From positions 62,001 to 126,000 of the forward strand of contig CAJNOI010000114.1 in assembly GCA_905250115.1 (NCBI GenBank): DNA of 64,000 nt, read 5' to 3'. Below are positions 25,201 to 37,864 of this stretch, piece after piece (the first letter of the stretch is position 1; each line of letters begins with the position of its first letter). The notes below the pieces were generated by a model, which worked only from the letters and a program-made list of their open reading frames with translations, did not search any database and was not told the DNA's origin. The DNA is from Adineta steineri (Eukaryota > Rotifera > Eurotatoria > Adinetida > Adinetidae). Position numbers and translations under genes: made by a program.

Positions 25201-27274
25201 ACCTTAAATGGTTCTTCGCAAAAATTTAAAAGGTTTCGTAGTACAAACATTTGTTTTTAGAATATATATCGTTCTAAAAAATATGATAGACATTTTTGAC
25301 GAATAATAATATGATTTGTTTTAGTTTTGTAATTAATATGTGGTTATTCGATTGAAATCTGACGTTTCTAATACTATGATTTAAATACTAATTAGCAAAT
25401 TACTGTTCATACTTTGTAACGAAGACTTGCTAAATAAGTAAATTGTTATAATGTATAATTATTAGTCTAATAACAAACTAATAATCAACATTATTAGAGA
25501 TCTGATTTTATTTCTTGAAAGCGTAAGACTCGTTAAAAGTACGAACAGGAAAAAAATAACTTTGAGTCCTAGGAATATATCTCGATGATAACTACGTTTT
25601 TAAAATTATTTTTCTAGGTCATTGATTATTTTCTCGATGTTAATTTTTCTCAATATAATATATATATATATATTATATTGTAATTAGATAGAAACTTCGT
25701 TAAATTTCCATTATTTATATTTTCTCCTTCGAGTATCTAAGCAAAATATATCAATGAGTCAAATAGTTGCAATCAAGACATATTCATTTTATTTCATAGT
25801 TGTTAATCGAAGGATAAAATTCCAACACGTTCTAATCAACATATTGTTTTTTTGTCTAATACATTTCATTATTACCGGAATTATGAATGAATATGACGAT
25901 TCTTTTTTTCCTTCTGAATAAAAAAAAATTGTGTATTCGATATGAATACAGAGATTTCCATTTCTATCTTAGTTCATTTTCATGACAGACACACATATGT
26001 TTATGACTTATTAATGCGCATCAGACAGGATATACCATGCTGATTTTTTAATCATCATCTCATTTGGAGGAAAAAAAGAAAAGCTCATGTTTGTCATAAG
26101 ATATGATCAGAGTTTATATATTGAAACTTTGTTCAGTAGTTTCTTTTGTTTTTTCTATGAAATAATAATCTTTGTTTGGTAACATGACATTATTCTCCTG
26201 TAGAATATATTATTTACATATACATTTGTATATAATAAAGAATAGACATGCTTTTTTTTATACAAAAGGAAATAATTATTATTATATACGTCTTTGAATT
26301 TTATTAGAATTTCTTTTTTTGTCACCAACGGAGATGCCTTATAATGATTTAAATAGTTATAAATGATGATTTGTCGCCTGAATGTTATTTGACATCCTTC
26401 CGGAATGGTTTTTTGTAAAATCATTATTATTTCGAACTATAATATTATAATGAATAGAGTTTTATAGATGAAAATAAAATGAATGTTAGGATGGGTTGTT
26501 TTTACTTCTGATCTTCCGAGTTAAAAATAAATGATTAATGAAGGGATTATTTTTCTTTCTATGTTAAATACGGATAAAAACTGTTATTCCATATAGAGTA
26601 GAAAAGGAAAATCTTCGTTGAACACTTTTGAATTCTCTATGACTCTATCATTAATTATTGTGAATAAAAATGTTTGATGATCCTGAATTAGAGACAGATC
26701 ACCTTTTATCTATTCATCGCGTGTCATTATATTCATCCAACTAGAATAACATAGAAGTCAACGTTTTTGTTTTACTTTTACGAGTCATTTTATTTATTTT
26801 ATATTATAATAAGTATTATACTTACTGTATAAACTGTATTCAATCTGTTTGTTTTTTTATTTTCCATTTTTTCCGCCAAAAATATTCATATAGTGTAATA
26901 ATTTATGTATAGAACTAGATTGATTTTATATTGTTGTTCTATAGACTGAAATTTATGTCTTCTATTTTGTATTGACCTTATTAATAGGATCTATTTTGCT
27001 TTTTTTTTTATATCAAAAATATAGTTCGTATTCCAGACACTTATGTATATACATAATGAATAAGAAAACAATTTTTATATAGTAAGACAGAAGAACAAGA
27101 GAAAAAAAAGAAAGAAAAACGAGAGAAAAACTAATAATTGACTGAGACAATATAAAAGAAAAAAAAAGATAATCTTTTTTTCACCATAAAATAATAAAGG
27201 AAGACGTTGTTTTTATTCGAATAGATAGCAACTCAACTTTCCAGGATTTCTACATTTCTTTACTTTTTTTTATA
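22291..27274. other. Long intergenic region with foldback element
   Basis: About 5 kb between the dve-like gene and the GPCR. The first ~450 bp are probably the dve 3' UTR, with a CA-rich tract at 22397-22432. A large imperfect inverted repeat occupies 23238-24226. A perfect AT palindrome lies around 25655-25680. The remainder is AT-rich, and ORFs such as 26155-26424 (-) show no domain. A 5' non-coding exon of the GPCR gene may lie just before 27275, because an acceptor-like TTTTTTATAG is present there. Confidence 0.55.
23238..24226. mobile_element. Degenerate ~1 kb foldback (inverted-repeat) element
   Basis: Left and right halves are imperfect inverted copies. The best stretch is ATAGGTCGATTTTGTAAACG at 23470, whose reverse complement is at about 24065-24092. 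Further out, AGATTGAGCATAGAAAA (23369) matches the reverse of TTTTCTATGCTCAATCT (24157). Further in, GAGTCGAATGAAATAAA (24011) mirrors TTTATTTCATTCGACTC (23527), and the innermost arms meet near 23700-23850 around TTGACTCA. It has no coding capacity. Target-site duplications could not be defined because the outer ends are decayed. Confidence 0.75.
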
Positions 27275-29802
27275 GATAACGTGTTTAAACAACAGTTACA
27301 ATTACCATGTCTCTTATGTTATTTACTCATTATTTACTTGGCTATGTTGGTAAGATATGATATATTTTACAAATTTATTCTATTTAATTATATACGAATA
27401 GGTACAGCCATGTGTTCCATAGGACTTACTCTTGCTCTATGTTCTGTATATATATTTACTCGTCGTCATATGGTATGTTAGTTTATTTCATAAATATATG
27501 TTCACTTTGTTTAATTTAAATAGCGTAGTGCTGTTTCGACTTATCTAACAGGATTAAGTGTAAGTGATAGTTGTCTACTATCATTAGGTCTTATTTTTGC
27601 AATTAATTCATCTATTCCTCCAAATCGTCAAAGTGAATCATTTTATTCATCATATCTTCATAAACATCTTTTTCCATATGTATATCCTTGTATTATATGG
27701 TTTCAATTTACAAGTGTCTGGATAACGATTGGTTTTGCTATTGATCGATGGTTTGCTATTAAATGGCCAATACTTCATTATACATACAGTTCCAAAAGAG
27801 CTTTGTTAGTTTTGTTTTTTTAATTGTACAGATATATTCCCTGGAGAATTTTATGAGTTGAAAAAACCTATCCAGCTACTTAATTAACTTATCTAGTAAA
27901 GATTTTTTATATAGGAATGCATTTGATTTTCTTGACTGAACCAGATAATTTGTATACAAATATTTACAATCTAAAAATAGATTAAACAATTATTTACATT
28001 AATATCCAGATCGACGGTAATCTTTCGATGTATAGTAATGCTTGAATTGATAAACTCATTTCCGATTTTATTTCTCCTCATTTATATTATGTAAACTAAT
28101 GGAACAAAATATAAAAAGAAAATTTGCGTGATAAACCTTAAATAAAAGATTTGTTAATAACCTCGAGGTTTATTCTTTATATTCACTCGGATCATAAATT
28201 TTTTTTCTCTTTCGCATACATTATGTTCTAGTCGAATAAATTTCTCCTAAAATATATATATATTCATATAATATGATATTAACATGTCATAAATTAATAA
28301 TATTTATTTTATTTTTAGTTATATTGTTGTGACAATTTATTGTTTGGGTTTTATTTATTCATTACCAAGATGGTTTGAATATAAAACTGAAGTACAAAGT
28401 GAAAATTTAACTGAATTTGACAATTATACAGAATTTGTTGATTATCTTGTGATAAAAAATAATTTACACAATAGTAAAATTTATCAATATGCCGTCCACT
28501 TAAGTAAAAGAAAATATAGATTTTATTTTTTAATATATTTTCGTTTTTTTAGTTCTTTATAGTCTTTTTCAAAGTATTCTCCCACTTCTAATGTTATCTT
28601 ATTTTAATGTTGAACTTATTCGAAGTATTAATGCTAGTTCGCATTTCCTTCAAAATTGTTCATCATCATATGCACAAACAACACGTACTGGTGGTGGTAC
28701 TGAAACAAATACAATACGTTATAGAGAAGGTGTTATAACACGTTCAGTTATATGTTTAATTGGTTTATTTATCTTATGTCAAGTACCAGCATCCATACTT
28801 AATTATATTTATATGTTTTATCGTAACCATAAATGGCTTTATATTTGTTATGATATATCAAATTTTCTTATTTTATTAAATAGTGCAGTAAGAAGAAAAA
28901 GAAGTTTTTTTTGTAATTAATTTCTAAAGAAATTTTTTTTTCATTAGGTTAATTTTTTTATTTTTACATGTTTTAATCGAAAATTTCGTCGAGAATTAGC
29001 ACGTGTTTGTTTTTATACAAAAAATCATCGACATTTTTTACGTACAGCAAGTAATTTATCACTTAAACGAACAAGTTCACATTTGCGCACGCCACAACAA
29101 CATCAGTTTGATGTAAGTTAGGTTTTTTCTTATTATATAATTTAACTATTAAAAATAGATATTTAGTTAGTTAGTTAGGTAAAAATAGAAAGCAGGAAGA
29201 ACATTTTTAATGAGTTCATATGAAGTTATTTATGAAATTTGAATTTCTATTTAAAGAATATTCATCCTAATTATTGGGAATATCAAAAACGATTGAATGG
29301 TGGAAGTATGGATCATATACAAAATAGAAATTCAAAATCTGATTATCTTCTTAATACAATATATAAACGTTCGAATTCATTTACTACTGTCGAAAATGAT
29401 AATCAATTAAAATATGGACGATATTCTGTTTGTGAATTTAATCTTAAAAAATCTTCATTTATAACAAATAAACAGCGAAAATCAACGAATTTCTTTCATA
29501 ATAAACCTAAAACAAAAGCAAAAGATATTCATCCACGTCGTAATAGTGAAAAATATTCAATAAATCCAACAAAATATTCCTTATCAAATCTTCGTCATAC
29601 ACATACTCCTTATAATCGTGCACAACTACCATTACATTATGTTACATATAGACGTGAAAATAATCAACAAAGATTATCAAAACAATTATCAATAACAACA
29701 ACAACATCAAATTTAACCCGCTCAACAATAAATACAGGCTCAGAAAGTTCAGTTTTAATCGATCAAAATAGATTATTAAGAACATCATCAAATCGAAAGT
29801 AA
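27275..29802 (+). CDS. Class A GPCR, FMRFamide-receptor-like
   Basis: A seven-transmembrane rhodopsin-type receptor, probably for a neuropeptide. TM1 is split by an intron (LAML joins GTAMCSIGLTLALCSVYIF). TM2 contains STYLTGLSVSDSCLL. TM3 starts with the conserved Cys (YVYPCIIWFQF) and ends in IDRWFAIKWP, where the usual DRY is DRW. TM4 is TIYCLGFIYSLPRWF. An Asn-rich extracellular loop with possible glycosylation sites follows, then TM5 (QSILPLLMLSYFNVELI), TM6 (SVICLIGLFILCQVPASIL) and TM7 (FLILLNSAVNFFIF, replacing NPxxY). The YVYP and NSxxNF features recall invertebrate FMRFamide receptors. The ~240-residue tail (from about 28970) is basic and rich in Ser/Thr/Asn. Introns: 27348-27400, about 27479-27525, 27809-28318 (long), about 28505-28551, 28887-28948 and about 29113-29258. 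The first coding exon is uncertain; an upstream exon may exist. The subfamily call is moderate. Confidence 0.8.
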
Positions 29803-31293
29803 TGTTATAAGAAACAGAAATCAGAAACAATTTACTATTATATTTTTACTGTAAAAATATTTTTTTTTGTAAAAACAAACTTATTTTATATAAGTTTTGA
29901 CCTACTTTCGTAATAAATTATTTCATACCAAAAACAAGTAAAACATGTGATATCATAGAAAATGTAATATAAGAATATAGAGGATAAAACTATTCTTTAT
30001 GACGCACGCATTGAAATGGAAAAACATCTTGATAGTCATATCAAATTCTACAAAGAAAAGATCAAATTTAAGTTAACTAAAAAATTATTTATTTATATTT
30101 GCATAATTTAAATGAAATTTTTAACGTAGTAGTTTTAATAGAATAACAACATACAGATTAACTTTTATAAAGATACATGATTTTTTTTGTTCTATCCTCA
30201 TCATCCTATTTATTAAGAATAAGAAATATGAAGTTGACATAATTGAATAAAAATACATTGATAAATAATGACAACGTGTACCATCGAATTATGAAAGCAA
30301 CTTATCATTTATATTTTTAATTTTCAAAAAAGAAAAATATCATATGTCAGTTAAAATAATTCATCGTTATTTTTTTTTCTAGTTGATTACTAAAAATAAT
30401 AAATAAATTTCTAACAATTTTTTTTTGTTAATATATATTTGAATAAATAATGATTTGTAGTTGACCTTTGTATTTTAATCAGTATAGTTATATGAAAAAC
30501 TATTACTTAAGATTATATAATTTAAAGAACTCTTCTTCACATGAAATCTTATATTTCTAGAGATATATAATCTTATGAAATATAATACTTCTTTTTAATA
30601 TTAATTAAAGTACCCCTTGAATCCTATGAATTTAAAGTATAGAAATCATCTTGTAAAATTAAAGGACGCAAAATTATGTCACATGAACTTAAACAATGAC
30701 AGCAAATGTTTGAAAGCATCTATAAGTAAATTAATTTTGGCTACTGACTAATCAGTATTTGAAAGCTCTGACATAATCCTTTCAATCATTCATATAAGCA
30801 TATACGGAATTCTCCGGCCAGTTCTTAAAAAGTGAAGATGGTAAAATTTCGATAGACAATGTTTTCATATCATATCTATTTGGAAAGAAATATTAATATT
30901 AGAATTATTGCTAGAATTCATTATAACCTTATAAAAAAGTTTGAAGAAAATATGCTGGAAATTGTACCTACAGGCATCTTTTGGGTGCGAAGTTTTAATT
31001 TTTATTAGATGTAAACTCAACTTTAAATTTGATCTTAAATTTAAATATAGAAATCCGGAACTGAGCTTCCGGATATGTCGACTCATACTTTCCTAACTAA
31101 GTACAAAAATATATTCTTTGCAAAAAGACTGAACTTTACATACTACAATCATACAAATATATATCTGATCAATTAAATATTTTGATATATTTATCTAATT
31201 ATAATTTAAAACAAAAGAAAGTTCTAAAAAATTTAATATAATTTTCAAGTTTTCGATGAAAAAATAAAGATATATGACAAAAATAAATTTATG
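29803..31293. other. Intergenic, convergent GPCR / SLC38 3' ends
   Basis: AT-rich DNA between two convergent genes. It contains 3' UTR sequence and long A/T runs. The ORF at 30865-31086 (-) is not supported by any domain or splice structure. Nothing else is recognised. Confidence 0.6.
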
Positions 31294-34200
31294 TTAACAT
31301 ATTTGTTTACTGGTACTTCCTTTTGCACTAATATCAGTCATTAAGGATTGAACTAAAGTTAATATTGTAATAAATACACCGATAGCAACATAAAAAATTG
31401 CTACAATTATTGCAAAAAGATTTTGCCATGAGTAAATCCATTGTTGTTCAATATGGAAATATAGACAAAGACCTAGACAAAAATTAATTATCAAAAAAAA
31501 TTAAATAGAAATTTATTAATAGTCTAACCAGGAAATATAAAAATAAAACTTGCTGCAAGTGCTCCTAAATAATGTATTGCTAATGATATATTTGGTAAGA
31601 AAACGGCTCCAGCTAATGTTGTAAAAAACCATAAACAAACAATTAAAACACGACGTTTTATTGATTGCCCTGGATCTGTTGTAGAAAATGAATCAAGTGC
31701 AGTTCTAATTCAAAGAAAAAACAATAAACTATTTATCAAAATATGTCTTATTTTCATACCTTCCACAAAATAAATTTACTGGATATGCTGTATAAGTTTT
31801 GATTGCAACCATAATAACTGCAATAAGAACAGGTGGTGATCTGGGATCATAAGACATCTATATTAATGAAAATAGCATGTTGAAAAAGCAAATACGAATC
31901 AGTTTTAGTCAGAGAAAATAAAAAGAAAAGCGATTCTACTTGAATTTGCGAAACACAAAATATGATATAAAATTGAAACTATTAAATCATTGAAATAAAT
32001 TTATTTGAAGAAATTTTTATCCATTAAGAAATAAATATGAAAGAGACTGATTTATGCTAGTTCAGCATTCATTGACGTAGATCACTAATAGCTCGTTTCA
32101 GAATTAAATGGTTATCGAGTCTAAAATTTCGTCGTTGAAAAAAATCTTTCTATAGAATTGTGTTAACATCAAACGAAATTTTCTCCAATTTATTACACAT
32201 TGTTGTTGCCTTTTTTCAATATTCTAATTTCAGATTACATTCAGATTCTCTGATGTGTATTATAATTTTAATAGATAGCAAAGAAATCTTCCTGGAAAAA
32301 AAGAAGACGATGTTGAATTTTTGTTATGTATACCACGAGAGATGAAAACGTTTTTGAATCTTGTTCTTTATAATGATAAAACTCTGAACTCAATAATCTT
32401 ATTGTCAATCGAAAGCAGAAACTAACTATAGCAAAAGATTATTGATAAACAAACAATCACTATTTTCCTCTCAAATATGAATGAAACAAAAAACCCTAAG
32501 AATAATCTATTCAAATTCAGTTTAAAAAATATTTCTAATTCACTAGTTCAGAAATTTAGATTCATCAATATTTGTTTAAATATAATTGAATTTCTTACTA
32601 ATATGTCATGTTCAACTTTAATTCCAAATGTAAGATAACCACAAACAGCTACTAAACAATAACTACAAATCAAAATAATAGTTGATGCTAATGTTGCTTT
32701 AATACAATCAGCACGAGTTCTTAATGATACAAAAACTGGTACGGCATTTACATGTGCCTAGAATATAATCATCAAATTATCTAATAATTAAAATATAATT
32801 TCAACAGACTTGATAAGAAAAACACATTGTTGGTAAAACTAAAAAAATATCTGTCCATGAATCAGGACTAAAAATAAAACAAGAAGAAATTTATTATTTT
32901 GGGAAATTTTATCATTTACTATTTTTTAATAATAACATCTGTTGGACGCTGACTAAAATATTTAACAGGTACCATTACAACAACATAAATTATAGCCAAT
33001 ACACCAAGCATACTATAATTGAAATTTAATTGAAAAAGTTACTTTATTTTCACGATGTTTTACCTTGGAATTTGAAGAAATTTAATTGTCTTTGAAAAAC
33101 ATAAAGGGAAAACTAATATTATAGATGTAACTATTATCATTAATCGACGATCAAGATACCAATGAGAACAATAATTTACACCAACAGCAAAAGTAAGAAC
33201 TAAACAGATAATAAAATAATATCAAATTTTATCTTTTTTCCAGTTGAAATTCATACATCTATCAAGTTGATCACCAATAATAATAAAAAAAGTTATACTT
33301 AAACCATACCTAAAATTATTTATTATTATTCTTATAAACGAATCTTTTATTTGAAGATATAATTTACATATATAAGATAATACAAACAGAACAAATTCTT
33401 TGCCAAAATTTTCCGCATTTGTTCAAAACAAACATTTCATAAGATGATGTTGATTTATCACAACATACAAATAATATAGCATATGCACCAATTACCAAAA
33501 GTACAACAATCTATTAATTAATAATAAGAAAAATAATAATAAATGAGAATTAAAAAATATACAGCATGAAGAATTGAACTGATAACAATTCCACCAGCTT
33601 CATCATAAGCTTTAGCTATATTGAGAAGACCAGCCTAGAAAGAAAAATTTAGAGAATAAGATATATCTCTATTAGAGTTTCACAAGTATTTAGCGTGTAT
33701 AGAAAATTATGGAAGAATCTAAACATTCAGTTTTGATACATAACTATTTTAATTAGTACATGAGGTATTGAACATTCATTCTCGTATAAAGTAAATAATA
33801 ATTCTGTTTTCTGTATAACTGCACATTTTTGTTTCATAATAAAGTTTAAAGTAAACTACTTTCTCTCATTCCTATAAATAATACACTATCGTTCGTATTC
33901 TATTTCTAGAGTAAAAATCAGTTTCATAACTCTATGTTTCAGCATTGCTAGCTACGAATTATGTAAACTATCTTGAAATAGTACTGCTCGTATAACATAA
34001 ATCTATCGATTGTAAAAATAAAATATAAAATTCAAACTTTATAAGTAAGAATTAAGTAGCAAACAGTTCGTCTTCTTTTGGTTTTTTCTAATGCAAACAT
34101 TTGCAAGACAAGGTGGTGATAAAGACCTGGTTTTTTTGATAACAAAACTATTTAATATCCATAGTCATTAAGTATTCATTTATCGCTAATAAGTACTGGT

Positions 34201-34760
34201 AATAAACGAAAATGAATCAATAGATATTTCCAAATAGATCATAGAATAAATAATGGTATATTTTACTAAATAAACATTCGTTAATATCCTCTTTGTAATT
34301 TCGATATTCACTGATAAAATTTAAGAAACTTAAGTCAGATTAAATACAACATTTTCAATTAATTTAATGTATATTACTAGTAAAAAATATTTTTTTAAAT
34401 TTTATTTTCAAAAAATGCTATGAAATAAAAAAGTTCGAGATAACCTTGAATTATCTAACCACTTGTTTTTATATGATATGATAATTTATGTAACATAAAC
34501 ATAATATATTATCTCTATTCATCTGTCTATATTAATAAACTTAAACATTTTATTAAATAAAAACTTACACCCATTGCTGCATTAACAATAAGACCTGCAG
34601 CCATAATCCATGACATGTGTACTAAACAAAATATTACAAAACAAACATAATAATCAAATATATTTTTTGTAGAATACCTACATTCCTTTTTCTTCTCAGG
34701 AACAATTAACGATACATTTTCATCATTCATAATTGCTAATATATCCGACTGAATACTCAT
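31294..34760 (-). CDS. SLC38A7/8-like amino-acid transporter
   Basis: A member of the amino-acid/auxin permease (AAAP) superfamily, moving neutral amino acids across the plasma or lysosomal membrane. The start is the ATG at 34760 (MSIQSDILAIMNDENVS). Exon joining gives the family signature in TM1, LIVNAAMGAGLLNIAKAYDEAGGI, equivalent to the GAGLLNFP motif of SLC38A7. Downstream segments include YGLSITFFIIIGDQLD, LMIIVTSIILVFPLCF, FLVLPTMCFSYQ with AHVNAVPVF (the H-containing TM6 region), IKTYTAYPVNLFCGR, and the C-terminal LAIHYLGALAASFIFIFPG and LFAIIVAIFYVAIGVF. About ten introns split the gene; the longest is 33638-34571 between TM1 halves, with no nested gene seen. TM segments read as complete, so the transporter should be functional. 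The choice between A7 and A8 is not resolved. Confidence 0.85.
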
Positions 34761-34919
34761 CTTATATCTTTTCGCTTAATTTATAAGTGCAAAAGAAGAA
34801 ACTGAGTTGAATAACCATTTTTATTTATCTATTTTGTAATCAAGTAAAAAAAAAGAAAAAGATAAGAACAAAGAACAAACACAATGAGATTAAGTTTATA
34901 GATATGTATATATTGTCTA

Positions 34920-37667
34920 TTAAAATTCTCCAAATGATCCATTATTATTTGTTAAAAATCGATTAAAATCAAGTCTTGTTAAGAAAACACCCAGATGTGG
35001 TAAAGCATTATGTTTTTGAACCATACCTAATATACCAAATAAAAGTCGAATTTCATCATTAAATTCTTTTCCAAATTGTCGTAAAATATTTTCATCAAGA
35101 TTATTAATCGTATTTTCTTGTTGTTTTATTGTTAAACAAAATGATACACAAATTGATAAAATATTTTTTATTGATTGATATGCTGTACTTAAAAGCATGA
35201 ATGAATGTGTTTGTATATCAGCTAAAAATAATTCATGTAAATGTTTAATTTGTTGAAAATCAGTACTTGATAATATTGAACGTATTAATTGTTGATATTT
35301 ATATTCTAATACATCGATTTGTATATAATATTGAAAATTATCAATAAAAAATGACATAGAATTACGTAAATGCCATATTAAAGAATTTTTATTTTTATTT
35401 TTAAATGCTAACCATAAACTATTTAGTTCATTTTGGACATAACGTAAAATAATTAATAAATGAAATATATCATTATAACGTTGTTTACAATTTTCACTAA
35501 AAAATGCTTTCATTGGATATTTAACTCGATATTGTATAGATAAATTTGCCCAACCACATGACCAAAAATCAAATGGAGTATTCGAATTATCTGTTAGACC
35601 TTGAGTTCGAGAGAGTAAACGACGAGCTCCACTAATTTCCTATAAAAGATTTTAACAATGTTCTTCAAAAAAAAAAGAATCAATTCTTACTTGTGCTGTA
35701 GTATCGCTATGTGGAAAATTAAGTTTAAATTTAAATTTATCTGCATTTGTTAATATTGTTTCTAAATGTAAATCATTTAAACATTGTTTGAATACTTCAT
35801 TAATATCATTTTCTATAGCATTGGTAGATTTTTTTGTATTTAATAATAATTGATTTGTACGATTAACAAATAATGTATAAAGTTCTCCACGTTCAATTAA
35901 ATAAAATCCACGAATTTGTTCAAGTTCATCAATTAAATGAAAACGATCAACAAATAAATTTCTTAACGTTAATGATAAATCAATTCTTGCATGTTCAATA
36001 ATACGTTCTAATTCAAACATATTTAAATCATCTGAAAGTGTTAAGGCATATAATTGTTGTTGAACAAGATGATTTTGTTCATCATAATCAATTGGATTTA
36101 ATAATAAAAATTTTCTATCATTATCATCATCATCATTATTTTTTAATAAAAGCCATGATTCACCAATAAATAAAATTTTATCAGCTAATTGAAGTGGAAT
36201 ATATGATGGAAGCATTTCAGGTATTAATTGATATTGACTATAGCCAGGTGTTATTAGAGAATTTGGTTGAGGTGTCTAGAAAAATAGATGTAGATTAAAG
36301 CACTATGCTGATTAATGAATAGAAGTAAGCAAGAAAAGGGAAAAGACTCACTTTATTTTAACAAGAAACTCAATAGAAAAACACTTTTTTCCATTGTTTT
36401 TCTTAGTCAAAAGTCACACACAATGTCCGATGCTTCCCGCATGATTCTCATCTCTTGATTTTTTTCGAAATAGCGAGTTTGCGTTTTGAATGACTTGTTG
36501 ATTATTGCTTCAGATTAGGTTTTAAATTCTCGAATAGTATATCAAAGAGTAAAGATGGTACAAGACTTTCGTTTTACTTCCTCATCATTACTAACTTCTT
36601 CAAATGATGTGTGAGCTATTCAAAAATTTAGGTCACTTTCGTATAAAAAAAGACAGAGAGATGAGAACAAAGGAGACGATGCTAGAAATTTCGTTTTCCT
36701 ATTTTGCATATACTACCTATAACACTTCAAAGAGCGAGAAATTAGCTTAAAGATAATGAAGCGGTCTCCAGGAGCATCTATTAAAATTTAAGTCTTCATA
36801 GATGTGCATATTTTGAAGAAGTTTTCTAATAGACTATAATATTAAATTAATTTTACCTGTAAAACTGATTGTCTTTCTCTATCTGGTGAATGTGATCGAC
36901 TAGCAACTGTTGATGTCATACGTGAAATACTAGGTGTTGTCATTCCCATAGCTTCAACATTAATATTATTATTCAATCCAATAAAAAATTCTCCATATTC
37001 ATCATAGATTTGTCCTTGTGTTAAAATCGATGTTATTTGTTTAATTAATATTCTATGACATGCACATAATAATTTTTTTATTGTTGATGAAAGAATTGTA
37101 TTTCCATCTAATGTTGAACGACGAATTATATCAAGAATTTGACAACCACGATAACCAGTAGATTGAAGTGTATTTATTAATGAAACAAGTGCAGGAAATA
37201 AAAGTGTATAATCTGTTAAAGCTACTGTAAGATGTGAAAGTGTTAATGATGTATTTTGAAGGCATTCATGTTCTAATTGACTTAAACAATGAAGATATGA
37301 TTGAAGTATTGAACGAAGTTCAAAAGCAAAACTTAATATATATAAACCACCTTAAATGAAAAATATTGAGAAAGAGAGCGAGAAAGATAAAGAAGTTAAT
37401 TTACTTGTTTTATTTTTTAAAATATTTTGAACATATTCATCAAGTGTACGATAATGTCGACCAATTTGAGTAAGTCGATCAAGTATTTCTAATTCACCTT
37501 GATGAATATATGGTATTGTTGGAAAACGCTGTAAAAAAGATATAAATATAATTAAAAATCATTTGTTTTTTTTTCTATACTTTTTTAAAATGAGGATCAT
37601 CTTGTTTTAATGTTAATAAACCACTACATCCAGTTTGTAAAGCTATTAAAGCTTCATGTAAAGCCAT
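34920..37667 (-). CDS. TUBGCP4: Gamma-tubulin complex component 4
   Basis: A subunit of the gamma-tubulin ring complex that nucleates microtubules at centrosomes. The start at 37667 gives MALHEALIALQTGCSGLL, aligning with the N-terminus of animal GCP4. Grip1 features follow: FPTIPYIHQGELEILDRL, GCQILDIIRRST, LCACHRILIKQITSILTQG, YDEYGEFFI, and the highly typical EMLPSYIPLQLADKILFIGESW in the exon at 35652-36215 and its extension. The Grip2 half includes LDVLEYKYQQL-like and FGKEFNDEIRLLFGILGM segments, ending at the TAA at 34920. Introns are at about 35514-35651 (partly exon), about 36280-36855, about 37351-37403 and about 37530-37590. The linker between Grip1 and the SYIP motif carries a Ser-rich insert (about 36860-36960). 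Gene order is compact: 159 bp downstream lies the start of the SLC38 gene on the same strand, and 197 bp upstream lies MED17 in divergent orientation. Confidence 0.93.
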
Positions 37668-37864
37668 TTTATATGAAACGAAGAAAAAAAACTCTTTCTT
37701 TTAAACGAAAAAATACTTTATTGGTTAACATTAAATTGCAGGTAGCGATTATTGACATAATGTTTCTCATTTGTTAATAAAAAATGACCAATTAAAGTTT
37801 ATTTCATAAGTAACAAAGAAATATTGGAAATAGTTTAATTTTACTTTTATAAATTTGTTAAATT
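37668..37864. promoter_or_regulatory. Shared promoter region of TUBGCP4 and MED17
   Basis: Only 197 bp separate the ATG codons of two divergently transcribed housekeeping genes, so both promoters and 5' UTRs must lie here or overlap. The segment is AT-rich with an A-run and TTATTGG/TTGGTTAAC-like words, but no defined element can be named. This is inferred from gene layout alone. Confidence 0.6.

Noticed and set aside
26155..26424. 89-codon minus-strand ORF
   Set aside because: AT-rich composition, no domain recognised, no flanking exons.
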